64,000 bases of DNA, taken from NCBI GenBank assembly GCA_963971305.1, contig OZ020305.1, forward strand, positions 12,123,001-12,187,000. Direction: 5' to 3'. The notes beneath the pieces were generated by a model. It did no database searches, was not told the origin of the DNA, and saw nothing but the letters and a program-made list of their open reading frames with translations. Of the stretch, positions 20,826-31,993 are shown piece after piece. The DNA is from Arcuatula senhousia. Lineage: Eukaryota > Mollusca > Bivalvia > Mytilida > Mytilidae. How positions within the stretch are numbered: the first letter of the stretch is position 1; each line of letters begins with the position of its first letter. Position numbers and translations under genes: made by a program.

Positions 20826-20840
20826 TTTCTGTCTTTCGCA
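20826..20840 (+). promoter_or_regulatory. 3' splice acceptor before the TRIM-like coding exon
   Basis: The pyrimidine-rich run TTTCTGTCTTTCGCAG ends at 20840, 23 bases before the ATG. This suggests an intron in the 5' untranslated region with the whole protein in one exon, a common arrangement for such genes in bivalves. Confidence 0.6.
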
Positions 20841-20863
20841 GGTCTGTATTGCAGCGTTTAGAG

Positions 20864-22543
20864 ATGGCAACGATCATTGCATGTGGTCCATGTGAGGTCC
20901 GTACTAAATCAACCCCTGCAGAATATTGGTGTCCGGAGTGCGAGGACTTGCTGTGTGAAGAGTGTAACAGCCACCACAGTTCAGCTAAATCATCCAGAGA
21001 TCATACTGCCATAAGCGTGGAAAATTATAGAAAACTACCAGAGTCGGTTCGCAAGGTCACTCAAATTTGTCCCGACCATGGCATGAAATATGTCAATTTC
21101 TGTACTACACATAATACTACATGCTGTCCAGCATGCGTGTCAGGATTACACAAGTCATGCCCCGATTTACAAACGCTTGATGATGTTATCAAGACAGCCA
21201 AAACATCCAGTTTAATCGACGAAGTTGAAAGGAGCATGAAAGAAATTACATCAAACTTACAGAAAATTGTTTTGGAACGTGATCACAATATTTCAGAGAT
21301 ACAAAAACAGAAGCGAGAAATAAAGGAGAAGATCGGCACTGCACGTAAAAACGTCAACCAGCACATTGACAAGTTAGAAGAAAAGATGCTCGGAGAATTA
21401 AACCGTATTGAAGACAGTGAGACAAAGAAGTTGCAACAATCTAAGACCAGTTTAACAGCCAAGCTAGACCTGGTTAAAAACAAGTTTGAGGAGGCAACCA
21501 TGCTAAAGCAGTACGCCTCAGATCTACAAACCTTTCTTGGAACTCGGGAAATAGAAAAAGTCTTCGAGAGGGAGAATACGTATATAGAACATTTATCAAA
21601 GGATGGTTCCCTGAACATTTACGAACTACAATGCAGCATCAACGATAAAATACAAAGCATTACATCCGATATTCAAACATTTGGTTCAGTATCAGTCATC
21701 TCTAAACCATCCACCGTCCGTCTGACATCCAACAAAGACAAACAGGCACAGATATTTATATCCACACCCCAACCAAACAGAATCAAATTTGAAAATGCTA
21801 TCACCAATTTAAAATCCAAGTTCAATATCAAAGGGTCAAGACTTAAAGGATGTTCTGTATTTCCCAATGGCAAAGTAGTCATTAATGATAGTGATAACAG
21901 TCGTGTTATCATTGTTACCGAATCTGGTACAGTAGAAAAACAATTACCCATTAATGGAGGAGTTCCACGGGACGTGACAGTCATAGACGACAGACCTATC
22001 GCTGTATCTACATACAATGGAGTACAGATAGTAGACGTGAATACCGGCAATGTGGAGAGGACGCTTGATGTAGAATCGTGTCCTGGATTGTCCTATCATG
22101 ACGGAGTATTGTACTGCTGTGTATACAACAAAGGCGTCATTTCTATTGAGATGTCTACAGGGAGAAGTAAAACAATTATAGATGATAAACATGAATATAA
22201 GTCGTTCTGTGCCGTGGCTGGTGGTCATTTATATTATACAAGGGCAGACAAGAGAGGTTTACAGTGTTATTCCATCACAGGGGAAAGGAAGTGGGAACAC
22301 GAGGATACAACTCTGATCAAAAGTCCTAGAGGTGTTACTGTTGACGGTAGTGGTAACGTCTACCTGGCATCTTATGGAAACAATCAGATTCTGGTGATAT
22401 CTCCTGATGGACAAAGATGTAGACCGATACTGTCTGGTAAGGACGGGATCAAAGAGCCATGGGGACTTTGCTTCAACAAGAACAATAATGAACTTTGCCT
22501 TGCCTGTATAACTGGTCAGTGCTTCGTTTTCGAAATAAAATAG
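20864..22543 (+). CDS. TRIM-like protein: two B-boxes, coiled coil, C-terminal propeller
   Basis: An intact 559-residue protein. The ATG at 20864 is chosen; the frame opens slightly earlier, but only with a TTG. B-box 1-like zinc site: C7, C10, C23, C26, C31, C34, H37/H38, H47. B-box 2-like site: C69, H72, C80, H83, C88, C91, H96, with C99 where His is usual. A strongly charged heptad region at about 115-260 should form the coiled coil. The C-terminal half (about 300-559) has repeated blades such as GVTVDGSGNVYLASYGNNQI, fitting an NHL/SMP-30-like propeller. No RING precedes the B-boxes, so it is not by itself a RING E3 ligase; it may act as an adaptor or binding protein. Mussels have very large families of these, some linked to innate immunity; that role is inferred, not seen. 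The exact orthologue cannot be named. Polyadenylation signals follow at 22609 and 22693. Confidence 0.92.
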   Translation: MATIIACGPCEVRTKSTPAEYWCPECEDLLCEECNSHHSSAKSSRDHTAISVENYRKLPESVRKVTQICPDHGMKYVNFCTTHNTTCCPACVSGLHKSCPDLQTLDDVIKTAKTSSLIDEVERSMKEITSNLQKIVLERDHNISEIQKQKREIKEKIGTARKNVNQHIDKLEEKMLGELNRIEDSETKKLQQSKTSLTAKLDLVKNKFEEATMLKQYASDLQTFLGTREIEKVFERENTYIEHLSKDGSLNIYELQCSINDKIQSITSDIQTFGSVSVISKPSTVRLTSNKDKQAQIFISTPQPNRIKFENAITNLKSKFNIKGSRLKGCSVFPNGKVVINDSDNSRVIIVTESGTVEKQLPINGGVPRDVTVIDDRPIAVSTYNGVQIVDVNTGNVERTLDVESCPGLSYHDGVLYCCVYNKGVISIEMSTGRSKTIIDDKHEYKSFCAVAGGHLYYTRADKRGLQCYSITGERKWEHEDTTLIKSPRGVTVDGSGNVYLASYGNNQILVISPDGQRCRPILSGKDGIKEPWGLCFNKNNNELCLACITGQCFVFEIK

Positions 22544-22608
22544 AATCACGGAGATTAAGTACCTTGATAACCACAAGAACCACCGATACGATATTAATCA
22601 AATATAGG

Positions 22609-22698
22609 AATAAACTTTTATAGATGTGTTGGTTTAAATTTAAAACTCTCAGATAAAACTATTTAAAAATCAATATATTTGATATGTAGAACAATAAA
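22609..22698 (+). terminator. Two AATAAA polyadenylation signals
   Basis: AATAAA occurs at 22609-22614 and 22693-22698, 66 and 150 bases after the stop codon at 22541-22543. Either could end the mRNA of the TRIM-like gene. Confidence 0.5.
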
Positions 22699-22744
22699 AA
22701 GACACAACTACAGAAAAAATGTGTGTTGTAGCTGAGGTTGTATC

Positions 22745-23445
22745 TCATATATCCGAAGGAACTTGAGATAAAGGACACTACAGATTCTAGGAGGTCTGCT
22801 TCATATCTGGATCTATTTCTCGAAATTGACACACAAGGGAGGCTTTGTACAAAGCTCTATGACAAACGTGATGACTTCAACTTTCCAATAGTTAACTTTC
22901 CCTTTCTGTGTAGCAACATTCCGTCCGCTCCAGCATATGGAGTTTACGTATCACAATTGATTCGCTATTCCAGAGCATGTGGGGAGTACAACGACTTCCT
23001 TGATAGAGCCACACGGCTGACAAGCAAATTGTTAACACAGGGGTACGTTGCTCCCAGGTTGTTGTCATCACTCAAGAAATTTTACGGACGACATCATGTG
23101 CTTGTATACAAATACGGGATTTCTATCTCTCAGATGAGCACAGATGTTGGTTTGACATAGAGTTTTGTAATGTCATCCTTTCCGGATTTGACCAACACTT
23201 AATCGATCTTTGGCAACGTGACGGGTGTGCTATAGCAAGCAGGAACTGCTTACTCTTCCGGAGCACCTGAGTTCACTCTCGTTTCGACTTGAGTTCGCGT
23301 TGCTGAATGCGGCTTTGTTGTTATGTGTGTGTGTGTTTTTATGTTGTTATGTGGTTTGTTTTGTTGTGATGATTTTTTTGTCTGCCGGTTTCGTCTTTGT
23401 CTTTACGGTTTTATGATACTGATTACCCCTTTGGTAACCTTTGCT
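22745..23445 (+). pseudogene. Penelope-like RT C-terminal fragment with 3' tail
   Basis: The open frame to 23160 reads YPKELEIKDTTDSRRSASYL then DKRDDFNFPIVNFPFL and SNIPSAPAYGVYVSQLIRYS. This is the same domain as the end of the RT fragment at 1-960 (ELEIKETTESNCFTSFLDLY). The catalytic part is missing: the copy is 5'-truncated at about 22745, as usual for target-primed retroelements. The tail after the stop holds TTCCGGAGCACCTGAGTTCA and a TG-rich tract and ends near 23445. It lies just beyond the TRIM-like gene, in the same orientation. Confidence 0.8.
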
Positions 23446-23470
23446 TCTTTGTAGCTGTGAAAAATAATGA

Positions 23471-23668
23471 GGGAACGACCATTTGATATTTATGGGGGAC
23501 TATGGTGAAATTTGATATAAAAAGAGAGTGCTTTGAACTAAAATAAAGCAGGATTGTGTTTTGGCTGAAAAAATTATAGTAAGTCAAATCCAGGCTCCGA
23601 TTTTTCAATAAAAAGGCGAGACGAAGAAAATATCCATAACCACCCATAAAAATCAAATGGTTGCTCCC
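23471..23668. mobile_element. MITE, related to 58273-58523
   Basis: The ends GGGAACGACCATTTGAT and ATCAAATGGTTGCTCCC are inverted copies. The interior shares TATGGGGG, GGCTGAAAAAATTATAGTA/GGCTAAAAAATTTATAGTTA and AAATATCCATA with the element at 58273. The TTA target duplication seen at 58 kb is not visible here. Confidence 0.8.
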
Positions 23669-24194
23669 CAAGTCGTAACGCCTATAAATTTTTTGTTAGT
23701 TTAGATAAATGTCGTCAATCAGACTAAAAACAAACAGTTGATCAAAAGATACATTGGTAACCATTCATAATAGAGACTGCATGTTACTCAATTCATAGGA
23801 TGAAAAGAATTATATTTTTTTTTTAAATAAAAATCATCACAATTATCAAATAAACATCAAATTTTTTTTTTAATTTTCAAGATATATTTTTTTTTATTAA
23901 TTTCATTTAATGATATCGTACCATTTTTTACATCTTAGCAAAAAGCTTATGAAGAAAATTGTACAAAGATTTTAGCCATGCCTTAAAATTTATGTTAAGC
24001 AGAACCTGGGTTACATCTCAACTCTTTTGTTCTAACAGGGATGATCTGAGCCGGATCGTCCCTCTGAATACCCTGTTCTACTTTTCCAACTCTATTATTC
24101 TTTTTCTTTTGTTTTTCATAGCACTTTTTTTTAGAAATGTTCACTAAGTTGGACTCAGGAAAATTATTAAATCAACAACAAAGTATAATTGAAG
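23669..24194. other. No recognisable feature
   Basis: T-rich, low-complexity DNA (for example 23810-23900). Nothing supported. Confidence 0.5.
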
Positions 24195-24207
24195 ATTGAA
24201 ATATACA

Positions 24208-24280
24208 TGGCTCCCACTGGGACTGGAACGAGGGACCTTGTCATTCCTATTCCACCTTTATATCCACTAAACCACGAAAC
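24208..24280 (-). other. tRNA-like relic (SINE head or tRNA pseudogene)
   Basis: The minus strand reads GTTTCGTGGTTTAGTGGATA (box A-like TGGTTTAGTGG), and about 35 bases on GGTCCCTCGTTCCAGTCCCA (box B-like GTTCCAGTCC), then GTGGGAGCC, which could pair weakly with the 5' end. This spacing is tRNA-like, but the arms are imperfect. No SINE tail is evident. Confidence 0.4.
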
Positions 24281-24290
24281 CAATGCAAAC

Positions 24291-25329
24291 TGTGTGTTAA
24301 AAATTTGTTTATAAAGAATATTGAAGGGGCCCAATAGGGATACTCTATATTATATAGTATATCTTTTTTTATTTGATTCTAAATACACAGAATGTATTCT
24401 AATGTTTGTATTTATATTTTACATGACATTTTTGGAAGGCTGGTATGTAAAATAGTTATTGCGTTCGGACTTGATGTGTCAGTAAGATCCTCCGGCTGTC
24501 GGGGTGATCTTTTACTGACACACCGCGTCCTCATGTACTATTACGGAAATGTGACTTGTGTTTGATGAAAAAAAACTATGTTGTATTGAAATAAAGTTCT
24601 TTAAAGTTCAAATAAATATAACTAAAAAATGTTGAATTAGTATTTCAATCGTCTATAAAATGTACACAAAGCTGAGTCAATCCCCCCCCGCACAAAAAAA
24701 TCCATTAAGAATACCAGTATACAAATGACAAAATAAATCAGAACAAGGAAAAAAGAATAATGTAATCGGCAAAGCGAACATAGGAACGAATCATTACACT
24801 TGAAATGGGAGGAGGCTTGTTGTTTGTTTGTTTTGGTAAGAAAATATATTTTTTATCAAAGTGTTGCGACAAAATATTTTGTCATTAATATATTAGCATT
24901 ATTTTATATAGCAGAAATCTGTCTTCATGATACTTTTTCTCACCAAACCAAACAAGGGGTCAAAACCTATTTAAAACCTCTTTTACCGTTATTTTTCATC
25001 TTCGGTTCACACTGCCAGTGATATTGATTCAACATGACAAAGGAAAAGAGAATTCAAATGAATAGCAGAAAATTAGAAAATAGCAGAAATAGTATTATCC
25101 GTGAATATAATGATTTACAAGGTCCGTTCATGTAAGGTTGACTTGAAAACTTATACAACACCAAACGGAATTCTACAAAATATTTTTTTTGGTGACAATG
25201 TTAAAGTTTTCAATATTCTATTCGACTCTGCTTCTTTCTTATTAATATGCCACTATTTCAAGCTCAGAAAAAAAACGTGTTTGCAGAGCTCATTTATCTC
25301 TCAGGTTTTTTTCTTTTGAGTTGTCATTT
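24291..25329. other. No gene; contains one foldback
   Basis: AT-rich sequence. The only structure seen is the palindrome at 24468-24532. Confidence 0.5.
24468..24532. repeat. 65-bp foldback with CG-rich centre
   Basis: GGACTTGATGTGTCAGTAAG is mirrored by ACTGACACACCGCGTCC, with GATC on each side of a CCTCCGGCTGTCGGGGT centre. Imperfect arms of about 23 bp. Confidence 0.75.
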
Positions 25330-26085
25330 GACCCCTACTTATAAGGAAAAGAAAAAGTTTTTTTCATGTATTTACACTATAGAATGAAAGCTATTGCAGA
25401 GAAAAGATGTTGCTAGCGAAAACCTACAGCCCATTAAACTCTACAAAAGTTTCCACAGGACCGAAGTAGCTGAATGTTCCTAACAGGGATTATGGCCCTT
25501 TAACGGTAGAATTAAAATATCGAAACTTGTGCAAATAGTAAAGCTGGAAATTTCGTAAACATTCAGCTCATTTAGCTTAACACAGGTCCTTTTGGGATGG
25601 AGGTGTTACATGCAGGTATTTCCTTATAGGAGTTATACCTTACAGGAAAGTCCGATATTGCTAATACAGGGTTCTGACACGATCAGAAAATCCAGAAAAG
25701 ACCAGGAATTTCATTTTTGCTAATCCCGTTGTGGGAAAAAAATCGGGAAAATTTCAACCAACTCCCTAAATCTGCTACACAATTCTACTCTACCCAAATA
25801 TACTGCGGTAATATTCCCAGGACCAATGTGATTGTTCTTATTTCAATAAAACTATTCGATAGGTGTTTGAATAATAGCTTCTAAATCACTATTGTCAACA
25901 TTTTTAATTGGTCTAGGACATGTTGGATGAGAATTTATGGTTTTTTTTTTGTATAAAAGGACATTGGAAATGGGTGAAAAGACCTTTAAATTGATTGAAA
26001 TCTCCTTGACTTTGGTTTCAGATTTTTTTTTGAACCCTGCAAAAGATCAGGTGAGTGATTCAGCCTCTTGGAAGCCTCTAGTCTT
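25330..26085 (+). mobile_element. Old, truncated Helitron-like repeat
   Basis: The end GATCAGGTGAGTGATTCAGC ... GCCTCTAGTC at 26046-26082 is a worn copy of the 3' end of the elements at 26201-27435 and 31994-33158. The sequence before it has the same style of core (AACAGGGATTATGGCCCTTT, CCTTATAGGAGTTATACC). The 5' end is missing or unrecognisable. Confidence 0.5.
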
Positions 26086-26200
26086 TTTTTTATATATGAC
26101 CAATACCATAGAAATCAACAGATAAGTAATAGCAAAACACGTCAATTTGTTTTAATAAAAACCACCAATAACATGAATAACTTTCATTTATAACATTTTT

Positions 26201-27435
26201 AGCTCACCTGACCCGTCAAGTGAGCTATTGTCATCGTTAAGCGTCCGTCGTCCGTCCGTCCGTCCGTCGTCCGTTAACTTTTCTTCAAACATCTTCTTGT
26301 CTGAAACCACTGGTGTGATTGCTTTGAAACTTTGTACACTTGATGTTTAGAATGTCCTCTACCAAGTTTGTGAAATTTGTGAACGTCGACCAACCAACAT
26401 GCCGCTGTTTCTAAAAATAGAACAGGGGTCAGACCATAGTTTTTAGCTTATAGCTCAAAAAGTATAATAGATAGAGAAAATCTGAAACAACCATCCTTCT
26501 TCAGCATCAAAAGTTCTACTAAACTCTCCATTGAGTCAAAGTTGTAGGATGACACCTTATAGGAGTTATTTCCCCTTAATCGTCAAAATTGACCATTTTC
26601 AAAGTTTTTGGACTTTATCTAGAAAACTGTAAGTGTTAGAGGAATAGTTAGCATTGCAAAATTGTTCAGCTCATTGAGAACTACATAAATGATTTCCGGG
26701 TCAAAATTGTCAGATCAACCGTTTAAGAGTTATCCCCCTTTAACTGATTTTTCTATCAATTTTAACTGATTTTAAAAAAAAATCTTCTTCTCTGAAACCA
26801 CTGGTGGGATTGCTTTGAAACTTTGTACACTTGATCTTCAGGATGTCCTCTACCAAGTTTGTGAAACTTTGTGAATGTCGACCAACCAAAATGGCTGCTG
26901 TTACTAAAAATAGAACAGGGGGTCAGACCATAGTTTTTAGCTTATAGCTCAAAAAGTATAAGAGATAGAGAAAATCCGAAGCAACCTACCTTCTTCAGAA
27001 TCCAAAGCTCTACAAAACTCTTCTTTAAGTCAGAGCTGTGGGACGACTCCATATAAGAGTTATTTCCCCTTAATCGTCAAAATTGACCAATTTCACAGTT
27101 TTTGGACTTTATCTTAAAAGCCATAAGAGTTAGAGGAATAGTTAGCATTGCATAATTGTTCAGCTCATTAAGATCTACAAAAATGATTCGGGGTCAAAAT
27201 TGTCAGATCATCCTTTTAAGTGTTTTCAATCAATTTTAACTTGTTTGGGTTTTTTTTTTCAAATGGAAAGCTTTGTATAACTTTGTATTCTTGATCCTAA
27301 AAGTGTTTTCTATCCTAACTAATTTCTTAAATATTTAATACTTACCAAGTACATGTATACCATGTTGCACACTAGGTAAGAGGCTTTAGCATCAGAGATC
27401 AGGTGAGCGATTCAGGCTCATGGGAGCCTCTAGTC
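26201..27435 (+). mobile_element. Helitron-like nonautonomous element, copy 1
   Basis: Starts with a hairpin (AGCTCACCTGAC-CCG-TCAAGTGAGCT), then a GTCCGTCGTCCGTCCGTCCG tract, then a core duplicated with a period near 500 bp (TCTTCTTGTCTGAAACCACT at about 26288 and TCTTCTTCTCTGAAACCACT at about 26783). It ends in the hairpin AGGCTCATGGGAGCCT followed by CTAGT. A short hairpin just before CTRR-T is the usual Helitron 3' signature. There is no coding region. Confidence 0.7.
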
Positions 27436-27690
27436 TGATTTGACCTAATTGATTGTAAAACTAGAAACTAGATGAACTGAAGGTTTAAACAAGCAGCAGC
27501 TTTTTTCTCTCTACAATATAGTTTTCATTCTTGAGGACAAAAACATGAAAAATTGCTATTTTGGAACTCTCTTGAGAAAACTCGCTTACTAATAGTTTAG
27601 ACACCTCTTTTAAAATAAACTCTGATGAGTCTTAAATAGACGAAATTCGCGTCATAATTATTTCTCTAGAACTTTTTTGTAATTTTAATT
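27436..27690. repeat. Repeat flank shared with 31780-31990 and 33161-33300
   Basis: GAACTGAAGGTTTAAACAAG and AAAAACATGAAAAATTGCTA resemble GCTGAAGGTTTAAGCAAATC and AAAAACATGAAAAACACTAT at 31797-31880. These look like the remains of an older element into which the Helitron-like copies inserted. Confidence 0.5.
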
Positions 27691-27712
27691 TCATTTCTCA
27701 TTTTTTGTACAG

Positions 27713-27995
27713 AACGTTGAGGTATAGGTTAAATGAAACAGGTGTAAAATTAAGAGACTTAACAAAGCAACGTCAGATTCAGAAACAGAACTTAATTGAC
27801 TTTATGCATTTTAGACCAAATGATGGCCATACTTTTTTCATGTTTACCTTGAACATAGTTCGTACTTTTATGTATATGGATGATTGTGTTTTGTGCTTAA
27901 CTGCAACGTTCAGTTTTATTAATCAGCAATGCCTCACTGATACAAACAAGTTTAGGATACGATTAAGAGGGTACCCAACACTTAGGCTAAAATAA
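27713..27995 (+). CDS. Possible last exon of an unrecognised gene
   Basis: A pyrimidine-rich run ending TTTTTTGTACAG stands at 27701-27712, followed by about 94 open codons (LNETGVKLRDLTKQRQIQKQ, then IDFMHFRPNDGHTFFMFTL). The composition looks more protein-like than the neighbouring frames, and AATAAA overlaps the end (about 27993). I do not recognise the family and see no upstream exon. It could equally be a transposon relic or a chance frame. Confidence 0.2.
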
Positions 27996-28884
27996 AGTAA
28001 AGTTGTGTCGTTTAATTTTCCTGAAAATTTTCAAAAATATTCACTTTAAAATCAATCACAAAATCATTAGATTTTCGCACCATGGGTTTCTCGCGAAATT
28101 TTTGTTGAACATTATGGAGTTTCAACATATTCTATTTTGATCACTTAGATGCTTGATTTCTTTGATTAAATGTAATCAATTAAAACGTTCAAATGATTTT
28201 AAAGAGTTATCTACCTTAGGTGTTCTGAACCTCTTAAAAACCTATCGTTTTGCAGTCCGTGTATATTAACAGTGAATGATAATAAGATGAGGAATAGCTC
28301 TACCATGTCTTCCAGACATTACCTATATCAATCAGCAGCAATTTAAAATCCACAAAAGAAATAGCTTGCCGCCATCAGCCCTGCCATCACCGCGAACAGT
28401 TTTTTCAATCGGCACCAGACCCATGCAAGTCCGAATACATAACTACTGACTCAGAAAAAATGTCATATTTGTTAGAATTTTTGCATAGCTACGGACAGGC
28501 ACATAAAACATATGTCAGGGTTAACTGGTGTTTTGGAGACCAATCTTCATACCATTTAGAGCTGACATAAAAGATTATGAATGAAGTAATGTATGAGGTA
28601 ACAACTTTCTATTTTTCTGGCGTAACAATGGAATAAGAATGCATATGCTCTCAATCGATCTTAATTGTTATATAAACCTATCTTGCACCATTTTCAATAT
28701 TCCGCTCCACTAAAAATAAGCCGATGAGTTCCGATTGCCTTGGGTACTCTTGTTTTTATCCCCACAAAAGCTGTCAGCTCTGGTTGCGTCGCGGGACAAA
28801 AAATGATTACATCTAGTGATAAAAATCATGAAAATGAAATGAGACAAGATATAGATAACAAAGGAAGACACAACACATCTTAAA
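27996..28884. other. No recognisable feature
   Basis: AT-rich noncoding sequence; the minus-strand frame at 28710-28895 has no known domain. Confidence 0.5.
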
Positions 28885-29115
28885 GGCCCTGTCACACTAT
28901 AACTTTTTAGCGAACGTGTGCCGACGTTCTAAAATATATTTTAACACGCTGTTGTGCGTTGCGTAAATTTTGTATAAGTTATGAACATGTTACAAACACG
29001 TTAGCGAACGTCAGCGTGCGATGGTGAACGTCGAGTGGGTCGCAAAATTTTGAACATGCTTAAAATTTCCGACGTTCGCCTTAAAACGTGTACGGGGTGC
29101 ACAGAGCGTCAATAT
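28885..29115 (+). mobile_element. Left terminal inverted repeat GGCCCTGTCACACTATAA
   Basis: GGCCCTGTCACACTATAA, then TTTTTAGCGAACGTGTGCCG. The inverted counterpart is at 34800-34873. The block is rich in AACGT/ACGTT words (GCGAACGTCAGCGTGCGATG). It is consistent with one end of a TIR DNA transposon or with one of two solo ends. Confidence 0.65.
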
Positions 29116-30896
29116 TTAACGAACGAGTAGCGCATCAACCCAAGAATTTTATTAGTAAATTTGAATTACAGGAGGGAAAGTTAATTTCAAAAGCTTAAAG
29201 TACTTATTCAAACCTGAAAAAACAATCTTTTTACAAAAAAAAAAAAACAATGAACAAAGGAAAAAAAAACAAATCTTGAATATAACAAGGATAACCTAGA
29301 TGGTCTCGAATGGAAAGTAAATTTCAAATTCATACAACGAGTAACGACAGTCTAACTTCGATACGCATTTGAAGTAATATGCATTTTTAGTATAGTTCAT
29401 TAAGCACACGCGTTCTTCTATATTAAGAACATCCGTCATGCTGTCGGCGAAGGATTAGTCAAGTGCAGTGAAAAAGATGCTGACATGTATTTCTTACATG
29501 TATATATTCATTTGAGATTTTGAGAGTTTGTTAACAAGCGCATGCATCCCTCTGTTACCTGTACGTATATATTATGGACATATCAAAATATAAAATTTAT
29601 AATATGATAATAGGTGCAACCTAAAATGGGACGCAGCATTAGAAAATAGTTGTCAAAAATGTAATTGATCAATGACTAATAATTACAAATATCGAATTAT
29701 TTGTGCAAATTACAAATATTTGTAACATTCTGAAATATGTGTCAAAATATCATAGGATGACGTTGACGGGACGAAATAACCTTTTTTTTGGTGTTACGTT
29801 ATCCATGACGTCATATCACGATTGATTCTGGCGCACCTGTCTACGTGATAAAAACATTAAAAAAACGCCGAAAGTTCGGGAAAACAAGCGCGTGCTACAC
29901 CGGACGTTGAAGGAAAATTAAGCTCATAGTACAACTAAAATATTGACATTTCTACCATTATCGGTCCCTTCGGGGGCGTAATTATAGATCTATTTTGGCT
30001 TTTGTGAAATAATACTAATATGAAAAGAACAGAATTTCTGGGTCTCCTCGCCGAGATAAAAAAAAGTATAAGATAGACGAACGTTATGAATGCGTTCTGC
30101 CATCGTCACACATCACAGGGTGGGAACGGAAATTGTACAGTTTCCGGAAACGCCGTAGTGCGAAATTCAAAAATGTCAAAACACGGGAATCAGTAGTTAT
30201 TTGCAAGCACAATATGAAGGAAAAAAATAATAAAATTATAACAAAAATAGTTGCAGGTAAGTTATATACGCAGTAAGGCTCATAATATTGCTATTAGCCA
30301 TTTTTTTGACTGCCTAATTCGTCGCGAACATTGAGAAGTAGACGAAAATGTGACACGGTGTGACTTTTTCGGGGTTTGATGTGAAATCGGTACGTTTCAA
30401 TCTGGACCTAGTTTAATGCACCAATCCTCAGACCAAACAGATAAGATTCAAACTGTAATAAAAATGTGTTATTTTTGTGTTTGAATTGTATAATTGCATT
30501 TTCAATATCACCCCTAAATTACAACACTTGAACGGGGAGCGCCCTGTGTATTGAACAGGGAGCTCCAAAATTCACATTTATTTGAACGGGTAGCTCACAT
30601 TAAAAATATTTATATAATTCACTTGAATAGTGCATTTAAACATAAAACAGGTTAACAATGGAACATAAAAATGAACTCACTACACCAAATTGATCATATC
30701 AAATTTGAATATTCTTTTTGAATTTATTAATAATTTTTATTGCTACATTAAAAATGCTAAGAAGAAACAAGAGTTAACACTAAAGCCGACACCATCAGAA
30801 ACAATTATTCTTTCTTACTTCCACTATATTATAAATTAACATGGATTTTCAGTTTCTGAGATCAAAAGATGTTTATAGAACTTAAACATTCAATTG
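29116..30896. other. No gene seen between the inverted ends
   Basis: About 1.8 kb. The only notable part is 30118-30160, GTGGGAACGGAAATTGTACA, which is repeated inverted at 34613-34650. No transposase is seen. Confidence 0.45.
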
Positions 30897-30908
30897 CTAA
30901 TATATGCA

Positions 30909-31257
30909 ATTGAAATAATCAAAGTCATTCAACCAGAAAATCAAGGTCAAGGTCAAAAGATGGGAATGCAACTGTGCTAACCAAACTACTGGGGCATATG
31001 CATACCAAGTTTCATCAACCCAGGACCTATAGTTCTTGAGATATGGAGGTGCTCGCAAAACTTTTCCATTGCTTTTATATGTATTGAAAATTGTCAAAGT
31101 CACTCAACCGGAAAATCAAGGTAAAGGTCAAAAGATGGGGATGCAATTGTGCTAAGCTACTTTTTGGCATATGCATACCAAGTTTTATCAACCCAGGACC
31201 TATAATACTTGAGATATGGAGGTGCTTGCAAAACTTTTCCATTGCTAATACATGTAT
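30909..31257 (-). repeat. Two tandem units of about 174 bp
   Basis: Units start near 30909 and 31083 (ATTGAAA-A-TCAAAGTCA-TCAACC) and both contain GGCATATGCATACCAAGTTT and ACCCAGGACCTATA. A diverged single unit is at 17010-17280 in the opposite orientation. Confidence 0.8.
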
Positions 31258-31993
31258 TTAACATCAAATTGTTAATCAAAGGCAGATCCATAAAAAGAGC
31301 CAAAGGTTTTCATATATAGCCCAAGATTGCCAAAAATCAAGCAGATAGTAATAAGATTTTTGTTGATATGGGATTCGAACAGACGAGCAACCTCTTTAGA
31401 TCCGCCACTGAATATACAACAAAACCAACAAGCAAAAAACAAACAGAAAAGGCAAGGCAAACTTTTTTGTACTTCTTTTTATTGAAAAACAGAAAAACAA
31501 AGAAGAGGCTCCCAGGAACATAAATCGCTCACCTGGTACTAAGGGCACCAAGGATCTCTTCTGTATGGGATCATCTGACAATTTTTGTCCAAAAGAGACG
31601 TTTATAGAGCTGAAAAAGCTGAATGTTAAGGACAGTAATAGCTCTTCTCTGTCTGACATAGCTGTCATTCTATGGAAAAAAAACATGAACAAGATGCTCT
31701 CAGGATCCCGAATCGCTCACCTGGTCTTTAGGGCCATATTTGGGGTCAGCTGACAATCTTAATCTAAAATAGACTTTTTTAGATCTTTAAGTAAGCTGAA
31801 GGTTTAAGCAAATCACAGCTTTCATTTATTAGCAATAGTTTTTATTCTATAGAAAAACATGAAAAACACTATTTTTTACCTTTAAAGGCTCATAACCTCT
31901 TAACCATTATAAAGGGTCATCTTGAAACATCATCCCAATGAATACTTTTGTAGAGCTTAATGAGCTAAAGGTTTAAGCAAGGACAAGCTTTTT
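31258..31993. repeat. Fragments of Helitron-like ends (minus) and older repeat
   Basis: GAGGCTCCCAGGAACATAAA-TCGCTCACC at 31506-31536 and GGATCCCGAATCGCTCACCT at 31702-31721 are the reverse complement of the Helitron-like 3' end. Between and after them lies the older repeat also seen at 27436-27690. It is a mosaic of truncated copies. Confidence 0.5.

Noticed and set aside
20849..20863. Upstream start adding five residues to the TRIM-like protein
   Set aside because: The codon at 20849 is TTG; the first ATG in frame is at 20864, directly before the first zinc-site residues.
21283..22576. Four long minus-strand reading frames opposite the TRIM-like gene
   Set aside because: They are antisense shadows of the real coding exon, with no domain sense.
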